A model generated the notes under the pieces. The model saw only the letters and a list, made by a program, of their open reading frames with translations. It ran no database searches and was not told the DNA's origin. A stretch of DNA of 64,000 nt, taken from the NCBI GenBank assembly GCA_963576565.1, contig OY755044.1:54345783-54409782 (forward strand). The letters run 5' to 3'. Made by a program: the position numbers and the translations under genes. Source of the DNA: Aspidapion aeneum. Taxonomy: Eukaryota; Arthropoda; Insecta; Coleoptera; Brentidae. Below, piece by piece: positions 9,762 through 19,757 of the stretch (positions are counted from its first letter, which is position 1; every line of letters starts with the position of its first letter).

Positions 9762-12700
9762 ATGGCTAACGTAGGAAAAATCAAACAGCATAAAGTCTTA
9801 CGGACAATGGCTTGTAACCAAATGATAGAACTAAAAGCTCTTGCTGATCGTATTGGTGAAAATGAGCACACAAAAAGGCAGTTTAAGTCCATGTGCATTC
9901 ATTACGATCAAATTGAATCAGATTTTCGCAAAAATCATCAAAGCCTTTTAACTTTACTCGCGCTTTCAGAGGCTGATGAAGTCTTAACCGAGGAAGAATC
10001 AGTACGCACACAGTTTCAATTTAATGCTTCTTATGTACGCGCTATTTTCGAAAATTTGGATGAAAGCCAAACGGGGTCAGAACCTCAAGGGGCGTCTTCT
10101 GCATCTCAGAGAAAATCATGCAATGTCAGACTCCCTAAGATTGAGATTCCGACCTTTTCAGGTGATCCAAAAACTTTTAGATATTTTCGAGACGTTTTTA
10201 AATCTCTTGTACACGAAAATTCTGATCTCGAAAATATTGAAAAATTTAACCACCTGCTTTCAGCCCTCTCAGGGCCACCTAAAGACCTGGTTCAGTGTAC
10301 TCCTTTGGAAGCTGACCTATACTCAAACGCTTACCAATCATTAATGGATCGCTATGACGTCCCCAGACTTATAGCATTCGCGCATCTTAAAGCCATTGAA
10401 AACGCTCCTTACGTAACCAATTGTAAAGACGCAAAGTCACTTCGCACTCTAATTGATACTTTTTCTGAAAATCTATCTGCGCTAAAAAGCATGAAGTTTC
10501 CTGTAAATGAGTGGGACTTCCTTCTATTTTATATGTTATCTAAGCACTTGGATGATGATACTATAACTCGTTTTGAATTCGAAGAAAATAAAACCAGCAA
10601 AATTATCCCCAAATTTGATTCTCTAAAGATATTTGTTCTTAATCAATGCAACGCCCTAGACGCCATAGAGTTTTCTACATCAGTCAATTCGAAATCAAAT
10701 TATTATTCTAACCCGCAATATAGAAAATCCAAACCGCCTGCGCAAGCAGTTCATAATTTCAGTCCAAAACCGCGATCAAATTCTTTCTTTACCGCACCAA
10801 GTGCCTCTCGCTCGACTCAAAATAACAATTTTGTTCAGAATCCATGCCCTTGCTGTGGTCATTCTGATCACACAATCTATAGATGCCAAGAATTTCATAA
10901 TAAGTCTCCTCAAGATAGATTTAATTTTGTACGGCTTAAGGGTTGGTGTACCAACTGTTTGAGTCAAGGTCATCGCTATAAGGGGTGCAACTCTACCCAT
11001 TTATGTCGTTTCTGCAACGATAAACACCACAGTCTTTTACATCATGACCGCACTAATCAAAATATTGATCACTCTTCGCACTCGCAATCTAGTCCGCCGC
11101 AAGCCACACCGCCAAACCAAACCACTCAGCAACCCCCATTTTGTGGAGTAAGTTCTATTCCTACCAACAACACCCTCTTATCAACCGCTATAGCTGAAAT
11201 TTCTGACAAATATGGTAATTATCATAAAGTAAGGCTTCTTTTAGACAGTGGCTCTCAGCTAACATACATTTCTGAAAATTGTGTTAATAGACTCGGATTA
11301 AAAAGGTTCGATTGTTCTATGTCTATTTATGGCTTAGGACAAATGAGTCAACACACATCAAAAGGAGGTGTTTCATGCACTCTTAAACCTGTGGCAAAAG
11401 ATAACCCTACTTTTTCGATAGACGCCATTGTAATGGCTGATCTTTGCCCAATGTTACCGATCGCTTCTTTTCAAAAAACTTCTTGGCCGCATATTTCTCA
11501 GCTCAAGTTATCAGATTTAAATTGGCATAAAACATCACCTATTGACCTACTCATAGGTGCGAATCTTTACCCCTATATTCTCCAACAGGGTCGTTTGTCA
11601 GGCCAACCTCACGAACCTGTAGCTTTAGAAACTTCATTTGGCTGGGTTCTCTCGGGAAACATTGTGCCGTCCATAAAAAATGTTAGCTTTTCATATTTTA
11701 CGCACTCTCAAAGTGACCCCTTGTCACTAGAAAGAACTATGCAAAAGTTCTGGGAGCTAGAAGAGTTGCCAAGTATCTCTTGTCTCTCTCCCGATGAAAA
11801 ATTGTCTGAAGAAATATTCTCTAAAACGCATATTCGCACCGAATCTGGCCGTTACCAGGTTTCCTTACCATTTAAGAATAAGTCAGAACCGCAATTTCAA
11901 AGAGATGAATCCCGAATTCCCGCACTTCGTCGATATTTCATGCTAGAAAAAAGATTATTATCAAATCCAGATATCTACAAAAAATATATTGACTTAATTC
12001 AAGAATATATAGACTTGGATTATATAGAGGAAGTACCTAGTAATTCAAACCCCTCTACTTCTTACATAATTCCCCATCATTGCGTAACAAAGGGGGACTC
12101 TATACGCATAGTTTATGATGCTTCAATGAAAACTACTATTCAACATACATCCCTAAATGATACCTTATTAGTAGGTCAAAAACTCCAACATGACCTCGTA
12201 AAAATCTTATTAAATTTCCGTCTCTATCCTGTGGTTTTTACATGTGATATCAAAGGCATGTTTAATCAAATTCTAATCACACCACCTCATAGGGACTTTC
12301 AGCGCATATTATGGCGTTTTTCGCCAAACGAGCCACTAAAGGAATACCGCTGGAAAAGAATGATCTTCGGTCTGTCTAGTTCGCCATTTATTGCTAATAG
12401 AGTGATTGTTCAATTGGCTGAGGATGAAAAATCTAACTACCCCCGAGCATATGAAGTTCTAAAATCCTCAATTTATATTGACGACTGTGTCACAGGCTGT
12501 TTTTCACTTTCTGAAGCTAAGCTGGTCCGTGACGACCTTATAAATTGTCTAAAAACAGGTGGGTTTGACTTAAGAAAATTTAGCAGCAATAAATTATCTT
12601 TTTTGTCTGATCTTCCCGAGTCGCATATTCAATCAGGTTCTCTTAATTTTGACGATGATTCTGCTACAATAAAAATTCTGGGCCTTCGATGGCAACCATC

Positions 12701-15047
12701 TAGTGATGTTTTTCACTATTCTATTCAAACCTCAGATAATAATTTGACTTGCACAAAAAGGGCAATATTAAGCCTTGTCGCACGCATTTTTGATCCAATA
12801 GGATTTCTCGCTCCTGTTACTTTATTCGCAAAACTGATTATCCAAACTCTCTGGATGGAGGGTTTAGACTGGGACTCTATCCCCTCTGCTGAAACAGTAG
12901 AACGCTGGACAAAATTCAAAGAACAATTACCCGCTTTATCACAAATTGAAATTCCCCGCCAAATGACGCTTATCAGCACAAAAACTCAGTGCGATCTAAT
13001 AGGTTTTTGTGACGCTTCACAGCGTGCAATTTCTTGCGTTACATATCTCCGATTTTTTGATAAAATTACAGGCATGTTTCAGACATTTTTTGTAATGGGC
13101 AAAAGCAAAGTAGCTCCTATTAAAAAACAGTTATCTATACCCAGGTTAGAGCTCGAAGCCGCATTGATGGTGACCCAACTTATTTCTTATGTCACTGAAC
13201 TTTTTAAAGACAAGCTTCAAATTGAAAATATATATGTTTTTTCTGATTCAACCATTACCTTATATTGGATAAAAAGTCCTCCCTATAAATTTAAAACATT
13301 TGTTGCAAATCGAGTCTCCCGAATTCAAGAAATTCTCCCTCCTTCCATTTTTTATCATGTAGTATCAGAATCGAATCCCGCCGACTGTGCTTCGAGATCC
13401 CTTCTTCCGAATGAAATTTTAAACTGCAGTTTGTGGTTTAAGGGACCCCAATGGTTAAAAGGGTCTAAAGACGACTGGCCAAAATCTATAGATATTAAAT
13501 TAGATAAGGAGCTAATCTCCTGTGAAGAAAAAAACTATCTCTCCTTCGCCGCCTTTGCGGAAGACCCTAATTGCTTCGAAAATTTAATAAACAAATTTTC
13601 TTCACTGACAAAAATTTTAAGAATCGTTACTTATATACTACGTTTTATCAAACTTTTACGCCGTAAGAAAAATCCATCAGACTCTAACTTACCTAAAATT
13701 ATTACTCTTCAAGAGTTAGATAATTCTTTGTTCATGCTCATAAAATTCATCCAACACAAATCGTTTTCTGAAGATATTGCAAATCTTACCGCTAAAAGGC
13801 TGCCTGTTAAAAATCTTCGAAAACTAGGTGCTTTTCTGGATGAAAATGGTATCCTTCGCGTCGGCGGGCGCCTAGTCAATTCTAAATTACATTATGACCA
13901 AAAACATCCCGCTATTTTGCCGCGAGATCATCGCCTAACCACTCTTGTTATTGAATATTACCACAAGGTCTATCTGCATCCAGGAAAACACACCCTCCAT
14001 TTTCTTCTTTTACAGCGTTTCTGGATTTTGTCTGCGCGACGCGCAATAAACTCAGTAGTTGCAAACTGCAGAAATTGTTGGATTCTTAAACCCAGGCCCT
14101 ATGAGCCTGGTCCCATGGGTAACTTACCTACTCTTCGCGTATCTCAAATCAAACCTTTCAGTGTCGTGGGTATAGACTACGCAGGCTTTTTTACGACAGC
14201 TCTATCAAAAACCCGCAATCCCAAGACTTCAAAGTCTTATGTCTGCATTTTTAAATGTTTTGCAACCACTGCAACTCACCTAGAAAAAGTCTCGGATCTT
14301 ACTTGTGAAGCTTTCTTGGCAGCACTACGAAGATTCACTTCGCGTCGTGGTAAAATTTGCAAAATATTCTCCGATAATGCAACTTGCTTTACGGCTGCGG
14401 AAAAACAGCTGCGAGATATGTTCAAAACCTCAGTCGAATCCCAACATATCGAATGGCATTTCCAGCCACCTTCTGCACCCCATTTTTCAGGCTTGGCAGA
14501 AGCAGGGGTAAAATCTTTTAAGACCCATCTTCATAGGATTATCGGCGAACAAATTTTAACATTTGAGGAGCTTTATACTGTCATTGTGCAGATTGAGGCT
14601 CTTCTGAACAGTAGACCGCTTTGTCAAGTCTCTACAGACCCTCACGACTTTTCAGTGCTTACGCCTGGGCACTTCTTGACCCTCGAACCTCTTTCTGCTT
14701 TACCCGATCATGATTTAACGCATCTTAAATTAAACCGCTTAGATAGGTGGCAGATGTTGCAGCGAATGCACCAGGACTTTTGGTCAAGGTGGAAAAACGA
14801 GTACCTGAACACATTACAACAAAAGGGCAAGTGGTTAGAACCTTCCTCTCCTTTACCCGAAGTTGGAACTCTAGTGCTAATTAAAGCAGATAATATTCGA
14901 CCTTCTAACTGGCCATTAGGCCGAATTTCCGCGTTACATCCTGGCAAGGATAACATTTGTCGTGTAGCGACTGTGGTAACTAGTCTAGGGACTTTTAAGA
15001 GACCCCTAGTAAAATTATGCCCGCTACCCTTTGCAAAATCTGAATGA
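9762..15047 (+). CDS. BEL/Pao gag-pol polyprotein, 1761 aa, intact
   Basis: One unbroken frame. Order: Gag with the DUF1759-type core (about residues 125-275, FSGDPKTFRYFRDVF); cysteine clusters starting at residue 362 (CPCCGHSDHTIYRC), then CTNCLSQGHRYKGC and a CRFC/HH cluster; aspartic protease with DSGS at 495-498; RT with YIDD at 905-908; Pao-type RNase H with FCDAS near 1082; integrase zinc finger with HPGKHTLHF near 1406 and CRNCW; integrase core D near 1470 (GIDYAG), D near 1538 (SDNAT) and E1580 (GLAEAGVKSFK); and a DUF5641-like C-terminal domain (FWSRWKNEYL, PLGRI, RPLVKLCPL). It would be expressed from the 5' LTR, assemble virus-like particles, and copy and integrate the element. 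All catalytic residues I can place are present. No envelope frame follows, so this is a retrotransposon, not an obvious errantivirus. Confidence 0.97.
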   Translation: MANVGKIKQHKVLRTMACNQMIELKALADRIGENEHTKRQFKSMCIHYDQIESDFRKNHQSLLTLLALSEADEVLTEEESVRTQFQFNASYVRAIFENLDESQTGSEPQGASSASQRKSCNVRLPKIEIPTFSGDPKTFRYFRDVFKSLVHENSDLENIEKFNHLLSALSGPPKDLVQCTPLEADLYSNAYQSLMDRYDVPRLIAFAHLKAIENAPYVTNCKDAKSLRTLIDTFSENLSALKSMKFPVNEWDFLLFYMLSKHLDDDTITRFEFEENKTSKIIPKFDSLKIFVLNQCNALDAIEFSTSVNSKSNYYSNPQYRKSKPPAQAVHNFSPKPRSNSFFTAPSASRSTQNNNFVQNPCPCCGHSDHTIYRCQEFHNKSPQDRFNFVRLKGWCTNCLSQGHRYKGCNSTHLCRFCNDKHHSLLHHDRTNQNIDHSSHSQSSPPQATPPNQTTQQPPFCGVSSIPTNNTLLSTAIAEISDKYGNYHKVRLLLDSGSQLTYISENCVNRLGLKRFDCSMSIYGLGQMSQHTSKGGVSCTLKPVAKDNPTFSIDAIVMADLCPMLPIASFQKTSWPHISQLKLSDLNWHKTSPIDLLIGANLYPYILQQGRLSGQPHEPVALETSFGWVLSGNIVPSIKNVSFSYFTHSQSDPLSLERTMQKFWELEELPSISCLSPDEKLSEEIFSKTHIRTESGRYQVSLPFKNKSEPQFQRDESRIPALRRYFMLEKRLLSNPDIYKKYIDLIQEYIDLDYIEEVPSNSNPSTSYIIPHHCVTKGDSIRIVYDASMKTTIQHTSLNDTLLVGQKLQHDLVKILLNFRLYPVVFTCDIKGMFNQILITPPHRDFQRILWRFSPNEPLKEYRWKRMIFGLSSSPFIANRVIVQLAEDEKSNYPRAYEVLKSSIYIDDCVTGCFSLSEAKLVRDDLINCLKTGGFDLRKFSSNKLSFLSDLPESHIQSGSLNFDDDSATIKILGLRWQPSSDVFHYSIQTSDNNLTCTKRAILSLVARIFDPIGFLAPVTLFAKLIIQTLWMEGLDWDSIPSAETVERWTKFKEQLPALSQIEIPRQMTLISTKTQCDLIGFCDASQRAISCVTYLRFFDKITGMFQTFFVMGKSKVAPIKKQLSIPRLELEAALMVTQLISYVTELFKDKLQIENIYVFSDSTITLYWIKSPPYKFKTFVANRVSRIQEILPPSIFYHVVSESNPADCASRSLLPNEILNCSLWFKGPQWLKGSKDDWPKSIDIKLDKELISCEEKNYLSFAAFAEDPNCFENLINKFSSLTKILRIVTYILRFIKLLRRKKNPSDSNLPKIITLQELDNSLFMLIKFIQHKSFSEDIANLTAKRLPVKNLRKLGAFLDENGILRVGGRLVNSKLHYDQKHPAILPRDHRLTTLVIEYYHKVYLHPGKHTLHFLLLQRFWILSARRAINSVVANCRNCWILKPRPYEPGPMGNLPTLRVSQIKPFSVVGIDYAGFFTTALSKTRNPKTSKSYVCIFKCFATTATHLEKVSDLTCEAFLAALRRFTSRRGKICKIFSDNATCFTAAEKQLRDMFKTSVESQHIEWHFQPPSAPHFSGLAEAGVKSFKTHLHRIIGEQILTFEELYTVIVQIEALLNSRPLCQVSTDPHDFSVLTPGHFLTLEPLSALPDHDLTHLKLNRLDRWQMLQRMHQDFWSRWKNEYLNTLQQKGKWLEPSSPLPEVGTLVLIKADNIRPSNWPLGRISALHPGKDNICRVATVVTSLGTFKRPLVKLCPLPFAKSE

Positions 15048-15064
15048 AAGAAATTACTTTCTTT

Positions 15065-15076
15065 GGGGGTGGAGCA
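15065..15076 (+). other. BEL-1 polypurine tract
   Basis: GGGGGTGGAGCA immediately precedes the 3' LTR, 17 bp after the polyprotein stop; it would prime plus-strand synthesis. Confidence 0.8.
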
Positions 15077-15608
15077 TGTTCGGATTTCATCCTCAATTTA
15101 TTAGCTAAATAAGTTAGAATTTTTTTGTTTATTTTATTTCGTTTTATTATTTAAATTATAACTATAAAATTACGCCTAATAATATAAGAAACCTTTATTT
15201 CCCGCGCCGCGACTTTTATTTAAATTTCTCGTGTATCCAATGAAAGGACTAGAGCGAGCACAGGAAGAGCCCTCTGGTGGCGAAAAAATGCAACGTAAAA
15301 ACGGCGCAAGAAAGTGCGCATGAAACTGGGACTTGAGAAAAGAATGTCAAGCTAACCGCGCGCGGAGTGAAAATAAAACTTCAACATTCTAAGAAAAACT
15401 CCGTCTAAAAAGTGCCAAAACGTTCTCTAAACCCAACCCGCAGTTTGTTCGACTCAGCATATGGACATTACAAGACTGGTAAGTGTGAGCTCTGTCCTCG
15501 CTATTTTTTTTTCTATAATTAAAACGTTACGCAAATCTAAAATTGATACTTATCAGTTGGTAGTGGACCTATATGCTAGTTCATATTGTGGACCTATATG
15601 CTAGTTCA
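15077..15608 (+). repeat. BEL-1 3' LTR, 532 bp, with a 25-bp terminal duplication
   Basis: Same as the 5' LTR up to GCTAGTTCA. The sequence then continues with TATTG and a second copy of TGGACCTATATGCTAGTTCA before the target-site duplication GATAG. The extra TATTG equals the bases that follow the 5' LTR (TAT plus start of the PBS). Confidence 0.95.
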
Positions 15609-15613
15609 GATAG

Positions 15614-16440
15614 CTTCTTGCTGAAAAATTCGATGACCCGTTCTTCTCCATCTTGTACTTGGGAGAGTACTGCTCCTATGCCATCGTTGCTCGCATCAGT
15701 ATCTAATATGAATTTTCCTTTTGGAATGGGATATGCAAGAATCGGACTAGAACATAATGCTGCTTTTAGTCTTCTAAATGCTTGGTCACATTCGGTATTC
15801 CATTTGTAAGAAGCTTTATCTTCTGTAAGACTATGTAATGGAGACGCTATTTTGGCGAATCCTTCTACAAATCGTCTGTAGTATGTACACAGACCCAAAA
15901 AGCTTCTCAATTCATGTTTGTCACGAGGTTGAGGCCATTATTTTATTGCTTGTAACTTCTTTTCGTCGGTATGGATGCCTTCTCGGGAAACGACGTGACC
16001 CAGGAACTCAACTTTTTCTTGGAACAGAAAACATTTCTTTGAGTTCAATTTAAGATTTGCGTTTCTGATTCTTGAGAATACTTCTCGTAAATTATCTAGA
16101 TGATCTTGAAATGATTTCCCCATTACTATGACATCATCCAAATAGACTAGGCAGGTTTTCCAAGTAAGGCCTCGTAGAACGACTTCCATTAGTCTTTCAA
16201 ATGTAGCTGGGGCATTGCACAGGCCAAATGGCATTAAACTGATAAAGTCCACTTCCAGCAGAGAATGCAGTCTTTTCTTTATCTCTTTCAAAGATTCCTA
16301 CTTGCCAATATCCACTTTTCAGGTCAAGAGTAGAAAACCAATATGATCCTGCCAACGTTGTTAATGTGTCGTCTATTCTTGGCAGTGGGTAACTATCTTT
16401 CTTGGTCACATCGTTAAGTTTCCTGTAGTCGACACAAAAT
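15614..16440 (-). pseudogene. Gypsy reverse transcriptase palm and RNase H start, broken
   Basis: In element sense: CVDYRKLNDVTKKDSYPLPRID and LDLKSGYWQV (16440-16300), a frameshift near 16230, MPFGLCNAPATFERLM and the catalytic YLDD (LVYLDDVIV, about 16135), then FLGHVVSREGI. An in-frame TAA after LQAIK near 15939 breaks the frame again. The part after it (WPQPRDKHELRSFLGLCTYYRRFV and the RNase H start FILDTDASNDGIGAVLSQ) runs to the BEL junction at 15614. The rest of RNase H is at 8829 and below. The motifs are classic for Ty3/Gypsy RT. Confidence 0.9.
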
Positions 16441-17516
16441 AGTACTTCCATCCTTTTTAGTGACCAACACCACAGGAGATGACCAAGGACTTGATGACTC
16501 TTCAATAACACCGTCGCTGAGCATTTTATTAATGAGATTGTGAACTTCTTCTTGCTTGGCCATTGGTAGTCTTCTTGGGGGTTGTCTTATCGGTTGGGCA
16601 TCGCCAGTGTTGATAGCATGTTGAATAAGGTTTGTGCGTCCCGAACTACTCCTAGTTTCGAAGATATTACTTTGTTCTTCTATAAACTCTCTCGCTTTAC
16701 TAAATTCTTCTGGAGTGAGATGTTGCCAAGTTGACTCAAATTGCTGAAGTACCTCCATTGGTAACTTGCTTGTATCCTCGGAAGTTGGCTCTTCACATCT
16801 TGTTACTTTCTGTACTGGTTCAAATAATGCTACCACCTCCCCCTTATTAATTTTGACACTATTTGGGAAAATATTGGCGACTCTAATCGGGATGTCTTTA
16901 TTGGTTTTAACTAGTGATTTTGCAACGAGGTAGGTGTTGGGTGTGTTTTGTTGGCTTATGAGTCCGACGAAGCTTGATGTTTTACTTTCCAGCCTCCCAA
17001 AAATTATGGTCTCACTGTTACCGACTAGTCTTGTTGTGCATACTGCCACCACCTTAATTGGTTCTTTATTGATGTGACTATTTGACAAAATGAACTCTTC
17101 GTTCCCAAATCTTAGGGTATTAAGTTTATTATCAAACGCAAATCCATGTTTACTTATCAAGTCCATTCCCAAAATAAATTCATCTTCTATTTCGGCAACC
17201 AATACAGTGTGGCGAATCTTTAATCTTCCCAGCTGTAGGTCTATGTCTGTCTGCCCCAACACGTCTGCGGATTCTCCAGTCACAGTCTTAAGTGTTATTT
17301 TCTTTTCTGTTGGTCGAATTTTATATCTCGTTGCAATTTTGAACTTAACCAATGATATGGCAGCACCAGTGTCTACTGTTATGTTAACTTAACTTCCATT
17401 TATAAGTCCGTCGATGTTAAGACTGTCAGCAGTATGTTTTAAGCTCTTAATTGAATAAATTTTGGGGGCTACATTCCCTTTAGCCAACACCCGCCCCTCT
17501 GCGTTGACTAGTTTTA
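16414..17516 (-). pseudogene. Gypsy protease and RT N-terminus
   Basis: Pol opens in the -1 frame relative to gag, overlapping its end (about 17516), so a -1 ribosomal frameshift would be needed. The retropepsin active site VDTGAAIS (about 17365) is followed by a flap region and FILGMDLI. An in-frame TAA lies eight codons before the VDTG valine-aspartate stretch ends (GS*VNITVD), which should abolish protease production. The RT start SSPWSSPVVLVTKKDGS follows, and then the frame is lost near 16440. I infer that this copy makes no working Pol. Confidence 0.88.
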
Positions 17517-18770
17517 GTTTTCCTGATCTCTTCTTCGGTACTCTGTCCCGCTAGATGGCGAGCGAGACCTTATTTGGACGCGACAATCGCGTTGGATATG
17601 CCCTGTACGTCCGCATCTGAAACACTTTACATTTGGAGGGGATCGTCTGCTTTCTTTCAAAGAGTCAATCTTTTCTATCAGTGATTGAAACATTTGGTTT
17701 AGCGTTTTTGAGTTGACCTCATGTCCATTGCTCATTTCTTCTCCCTCCTGAATTGAAACAGCTCTTACTTTTGGCCTGGACATATTATTTGATGATTCGA
17801 TTTCAAGGGCTCGAATCAACACTTCACTGCTATTGTGGAAGCGTTCTCGACGAAGTAATTTTGCTAAGTCCGTGTCTCGTAATCCGTTAATAAAGCGATC
17901 TACCGTGAAGGGATCTCTGTAATTTTCTGGCATTTCTGGGTAAGCTAAATACATCAGCCTCCTGATATCTGCTTCATACTCTTGTAATGATTCTCCTGGC
18001 CTTTGTTGACGAATATTTAATTCTGACCAATGTAAATTTCGCAAGTGTTCGTCTCCATACCTTCTTTCTAACGCTGCCACTAGAGCGTTATAATTCTGTT
18101 TTTGCTCGACTGGAATGGACCGTAAAAGTCCCAGAGCAGGTTCTCGTAGAGCTACTAACAATGCTCTAGCTTTTTCCTCATCATCCCAACCATTTGCAGC
18201 AGCGGCAGCTTCAAACTGTTGTTTATAAGTAGACCAGGAAGACGTACCATCGAAATTTGGAGGCTTAATGTTTTGGTTGGAATTCACAACACATCCCTGA
18301 GTTTTAATTTTGTTGTGTTCTTTTTGGAGCTGTATAAGCTGTTTTGACACATCCTGGAGCTTTTCTTCCACTGTTTGAAAAACTTCTTCTCTTACATTCT
18401 GTAGCTTGGTCTCCACTTTTTCTTCAACATTCTGCAATTTGTTTTGTACCGTTTCTTCTACATTCTGCAATTGGTTTTGTACCTTTTCTTCTACATTCTG
18501 CATTCTTTGAGTTATTTCTTCCTTAAGATCTTCAGTTGCTGCTTTGAACTCTTCTGTCAGCTGTTCGGAGTTGCTCTTTATCTGATCGAAGTTTTCTTGC
18601 ATGCCATCTAATGTCTGTCTCATATCGTTCTGGTTTTGTTCAATAGTGTGTTTCATGTCGTCCATGGTGTGTTTCATATCGTTCTGGTTTTGAGCCATTT
18701 GAGCTGCTAGAGCCTGCATCATTTTAGTTAAATCTTCCATCTTGGCCGATCTTTGTCTAGTAAGCATCAA
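17514..18770 (-). CDS. Gypsy Gag, 418 aa
   Basis: Open gag frame. Residues 20-150 are predicted coiled coil: Q/N/D/M-rich repeats (QNQNDMKHTMDDM, about 27-55), then four 11-residue repeats beginning QNVEEKVQNQL, QNVEETVQNKL, QNVEEKVETKL and QNVREEV (91-133). Residues 170-330 form the retrotransposon Gag core (PPNFDGTSSWSTYKQQFEAA, LHWSELNIRQQRPGESLQEYE). A CCHC zinc knuckle CFRCGRTGHIQRDC is at 383-396. ATG at 18770 is the first of a pair (MM). Gag is the only intact frame of this element and could still assemble particles in cis or trans. Confidence 0.92.
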   Translation of the reverse strand: MMLTRQRSAKMEDLTKMMQALAAQMAQNQNDMKHTMDDMKHTIEQNQNDMRQTLDGMQENFDQIKSNSEQLTEEFKAATEDLKEEITQRMQNVEEKVQNQLQNVEETVQNKLQNVEEKVETKLQNVREEVFQTVEEKLQDVSKQLIQLQKEHNKIKTQGCVVNSNQNIKPPNFDGTSSWSTYKQQFEAAAAANGWDDEEKARALLVALREPALGLLRSIPVEQKQNYNALVAALERRYGDEHLRNLHWSELNIRQQRPGESLQEYEADIRRLMYLAYPEMPENYRDPFTVDRFINGLRDTDLAKLLRRERFHNSSEVLIRALEIESSNNMSRPKVRAVSIQEGEEMSNGHEVNSKTLNQMFQSLIEKIDSLKESRRSPPNVKCFRCGRTGHIQRDCRVQIRSRSPSSGTEYRRRDQEN

Positions 18771-18879
18771 CTTCGTGATAAATCACTTAAAACGTCTATT
18801 TTATCTACAAAGCGAATGTCGAAGTCTATGTCGAAGTAGGTTTTTCAATGTCTCTTCCAATTCTTAAATAGAACCTAAT

Positions 18880-19656
18880 GGAATGTTCTGGAATATACTG
18901 GTAAATGCTACTTTCTGCTACTAGGCAAATGTAGAAGTCACTTTTTGATTATCTCTTTTGGTTCTCGAATAGACCGTCGTAGAATGTTATGGAATATTCT
19001 AGAAATAATTTCTAATTCTTACTTTTAAAATAACTAAGCTACTATCGAAGTCGGTATTTGTATATCTCTTCTAGTTTTTGAATAGAACGTCGTAGAATGT
19101 TATGGAATCTTCTAGAAATTCTTTCTAATTCTTACTTTTGAAATAACTAATGTCGAAATCGGTATTTGTATATCTCTTCTAGTTTTTGAATAGAACGTCG
19201 TAGAATGTTATGGAATCTTCTAGGAATTCTTTTTAGTTCTTAATTTTGAAATTACTAAGCTTTTGTCGAAGTCTCTTTTTGGATATTTCTTCTGGTTTTC
19301 GAATAGAGCGTCGTAGAAAGTGATGGAATGTTCTAGAAATTATTTCTGATTCTTACTTTTAAAATTACTAATCTAATGTCGAAGTCGGTATTTGTATATC
19401 TCTTCTAGTTTTTGAATAGAACGTCGTAGAATATTATAGAATATTCTAGAAAATCTCTCTAATTATCAATTTTTGGACTGTAAAGTTAATGTCGAAGTCG
19501 GTTCTTAAATATCTCTTTTAGTTTTTGAATAAAACAATATCGAACTTCTTCGAATATTCTGGAAAAATCACTTACTGTTTTTCTGTCCAATTGTCCTATC
19601 CGGTGGTAATATGTAAGGGTAGTCTTTGCACTATTCAGTTCCGAATATTCTGGCAA
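18880..19656. promoter_or_regulatory. Array of heat-shock elements (GAAnnTTCnnGAA) in the Gypsy leader
   Basis: Perfect three-box sites lie at 18881-18893, 18992-19004, 19105-19117, 19326-19338, 19439-19451 and 19552-19564. Two further sites have a damaged third box: 19213-19225 (GGA) and 19643-19655 (GCA). The spacer dinucleotides vary (TG, TA or TC; TA or TG) while GAA, TTC and GAA stay the same. Three alternating nGAAn boxes is the established binding pattern of heat-shock factor trimers. Function here is inferred, not shown. Confidence 0.6.
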
Positions 19657-19737
19657 AATCACTTACTGTTCTTCTTTTTAATTGTCCTAGCCGGTGGTAC
19701 TGTGTAAGGATAGTCTTTGCACTATTTATTTCTTTTT

Positions 19738-19755
19738 ATCTCACTTCTGACACCA
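19738..19755 (-). other. Gypsy primer binding site
   Basis: Two bases after the 5' LTR in element sense comes TGGTGTCAGAAGTGAGAT, with the TGG start expected for a tRNA 3' end. The tRNA was not identified. Confidence 0.7.
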
Positions 19756-19757
19756 AT

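Larger units (their letters stand above)
8830..15608 (+). mobile_element. BEL/Pao retrotransposon (BEL-1), structurally intact
   Basis: Two LTRs starting TGTTCGGATTTC (8830-9336 and 15077-15608), a 5-bp target-site duplication GATAG (8825-8829 and 15609-15613), a PBS, one uninterrupted gag-pol frame (9762-15047) and a PPT. The LTRs look identical over 507 bp apart from a 25-bp terminal duplication in the 3' copy, so this is a very young insertion and potentially able to transpose. It landed in the RNase H domain of the Gypsy element in the opposite orientation. Confidence 0.97.
18790..19757 (-). repeat. Gypsy 5' leader: seven about 112-bp tandem units plus a second 2-copy repeat
   Basis: Units start with TGTCGAAGTC-like words near 18816, 18928, 19045, 19150, 19266, 19377 and 19490. 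They share TTGAATAGAACGTCGTAGAATG and a GAANNTTCTAGAA core. To the right, a different repeat occurs twice, built on CGAATATTCTGG...CACTTACTGTTNTTCT...CTTTGCACTATT (about 19551-19636 and 19642-19730). This fills the nearly 1-kb leader between PBS and gag. Confidence 0.9.

Noticed and set aside
10024..10344. Second reading frame inside the BEL-1 polyprotein, and similar antisense frames at 10776, 12725 and 14708
   Set aside because: They lie wholly within the intact gag-pol frame and show no family motif.
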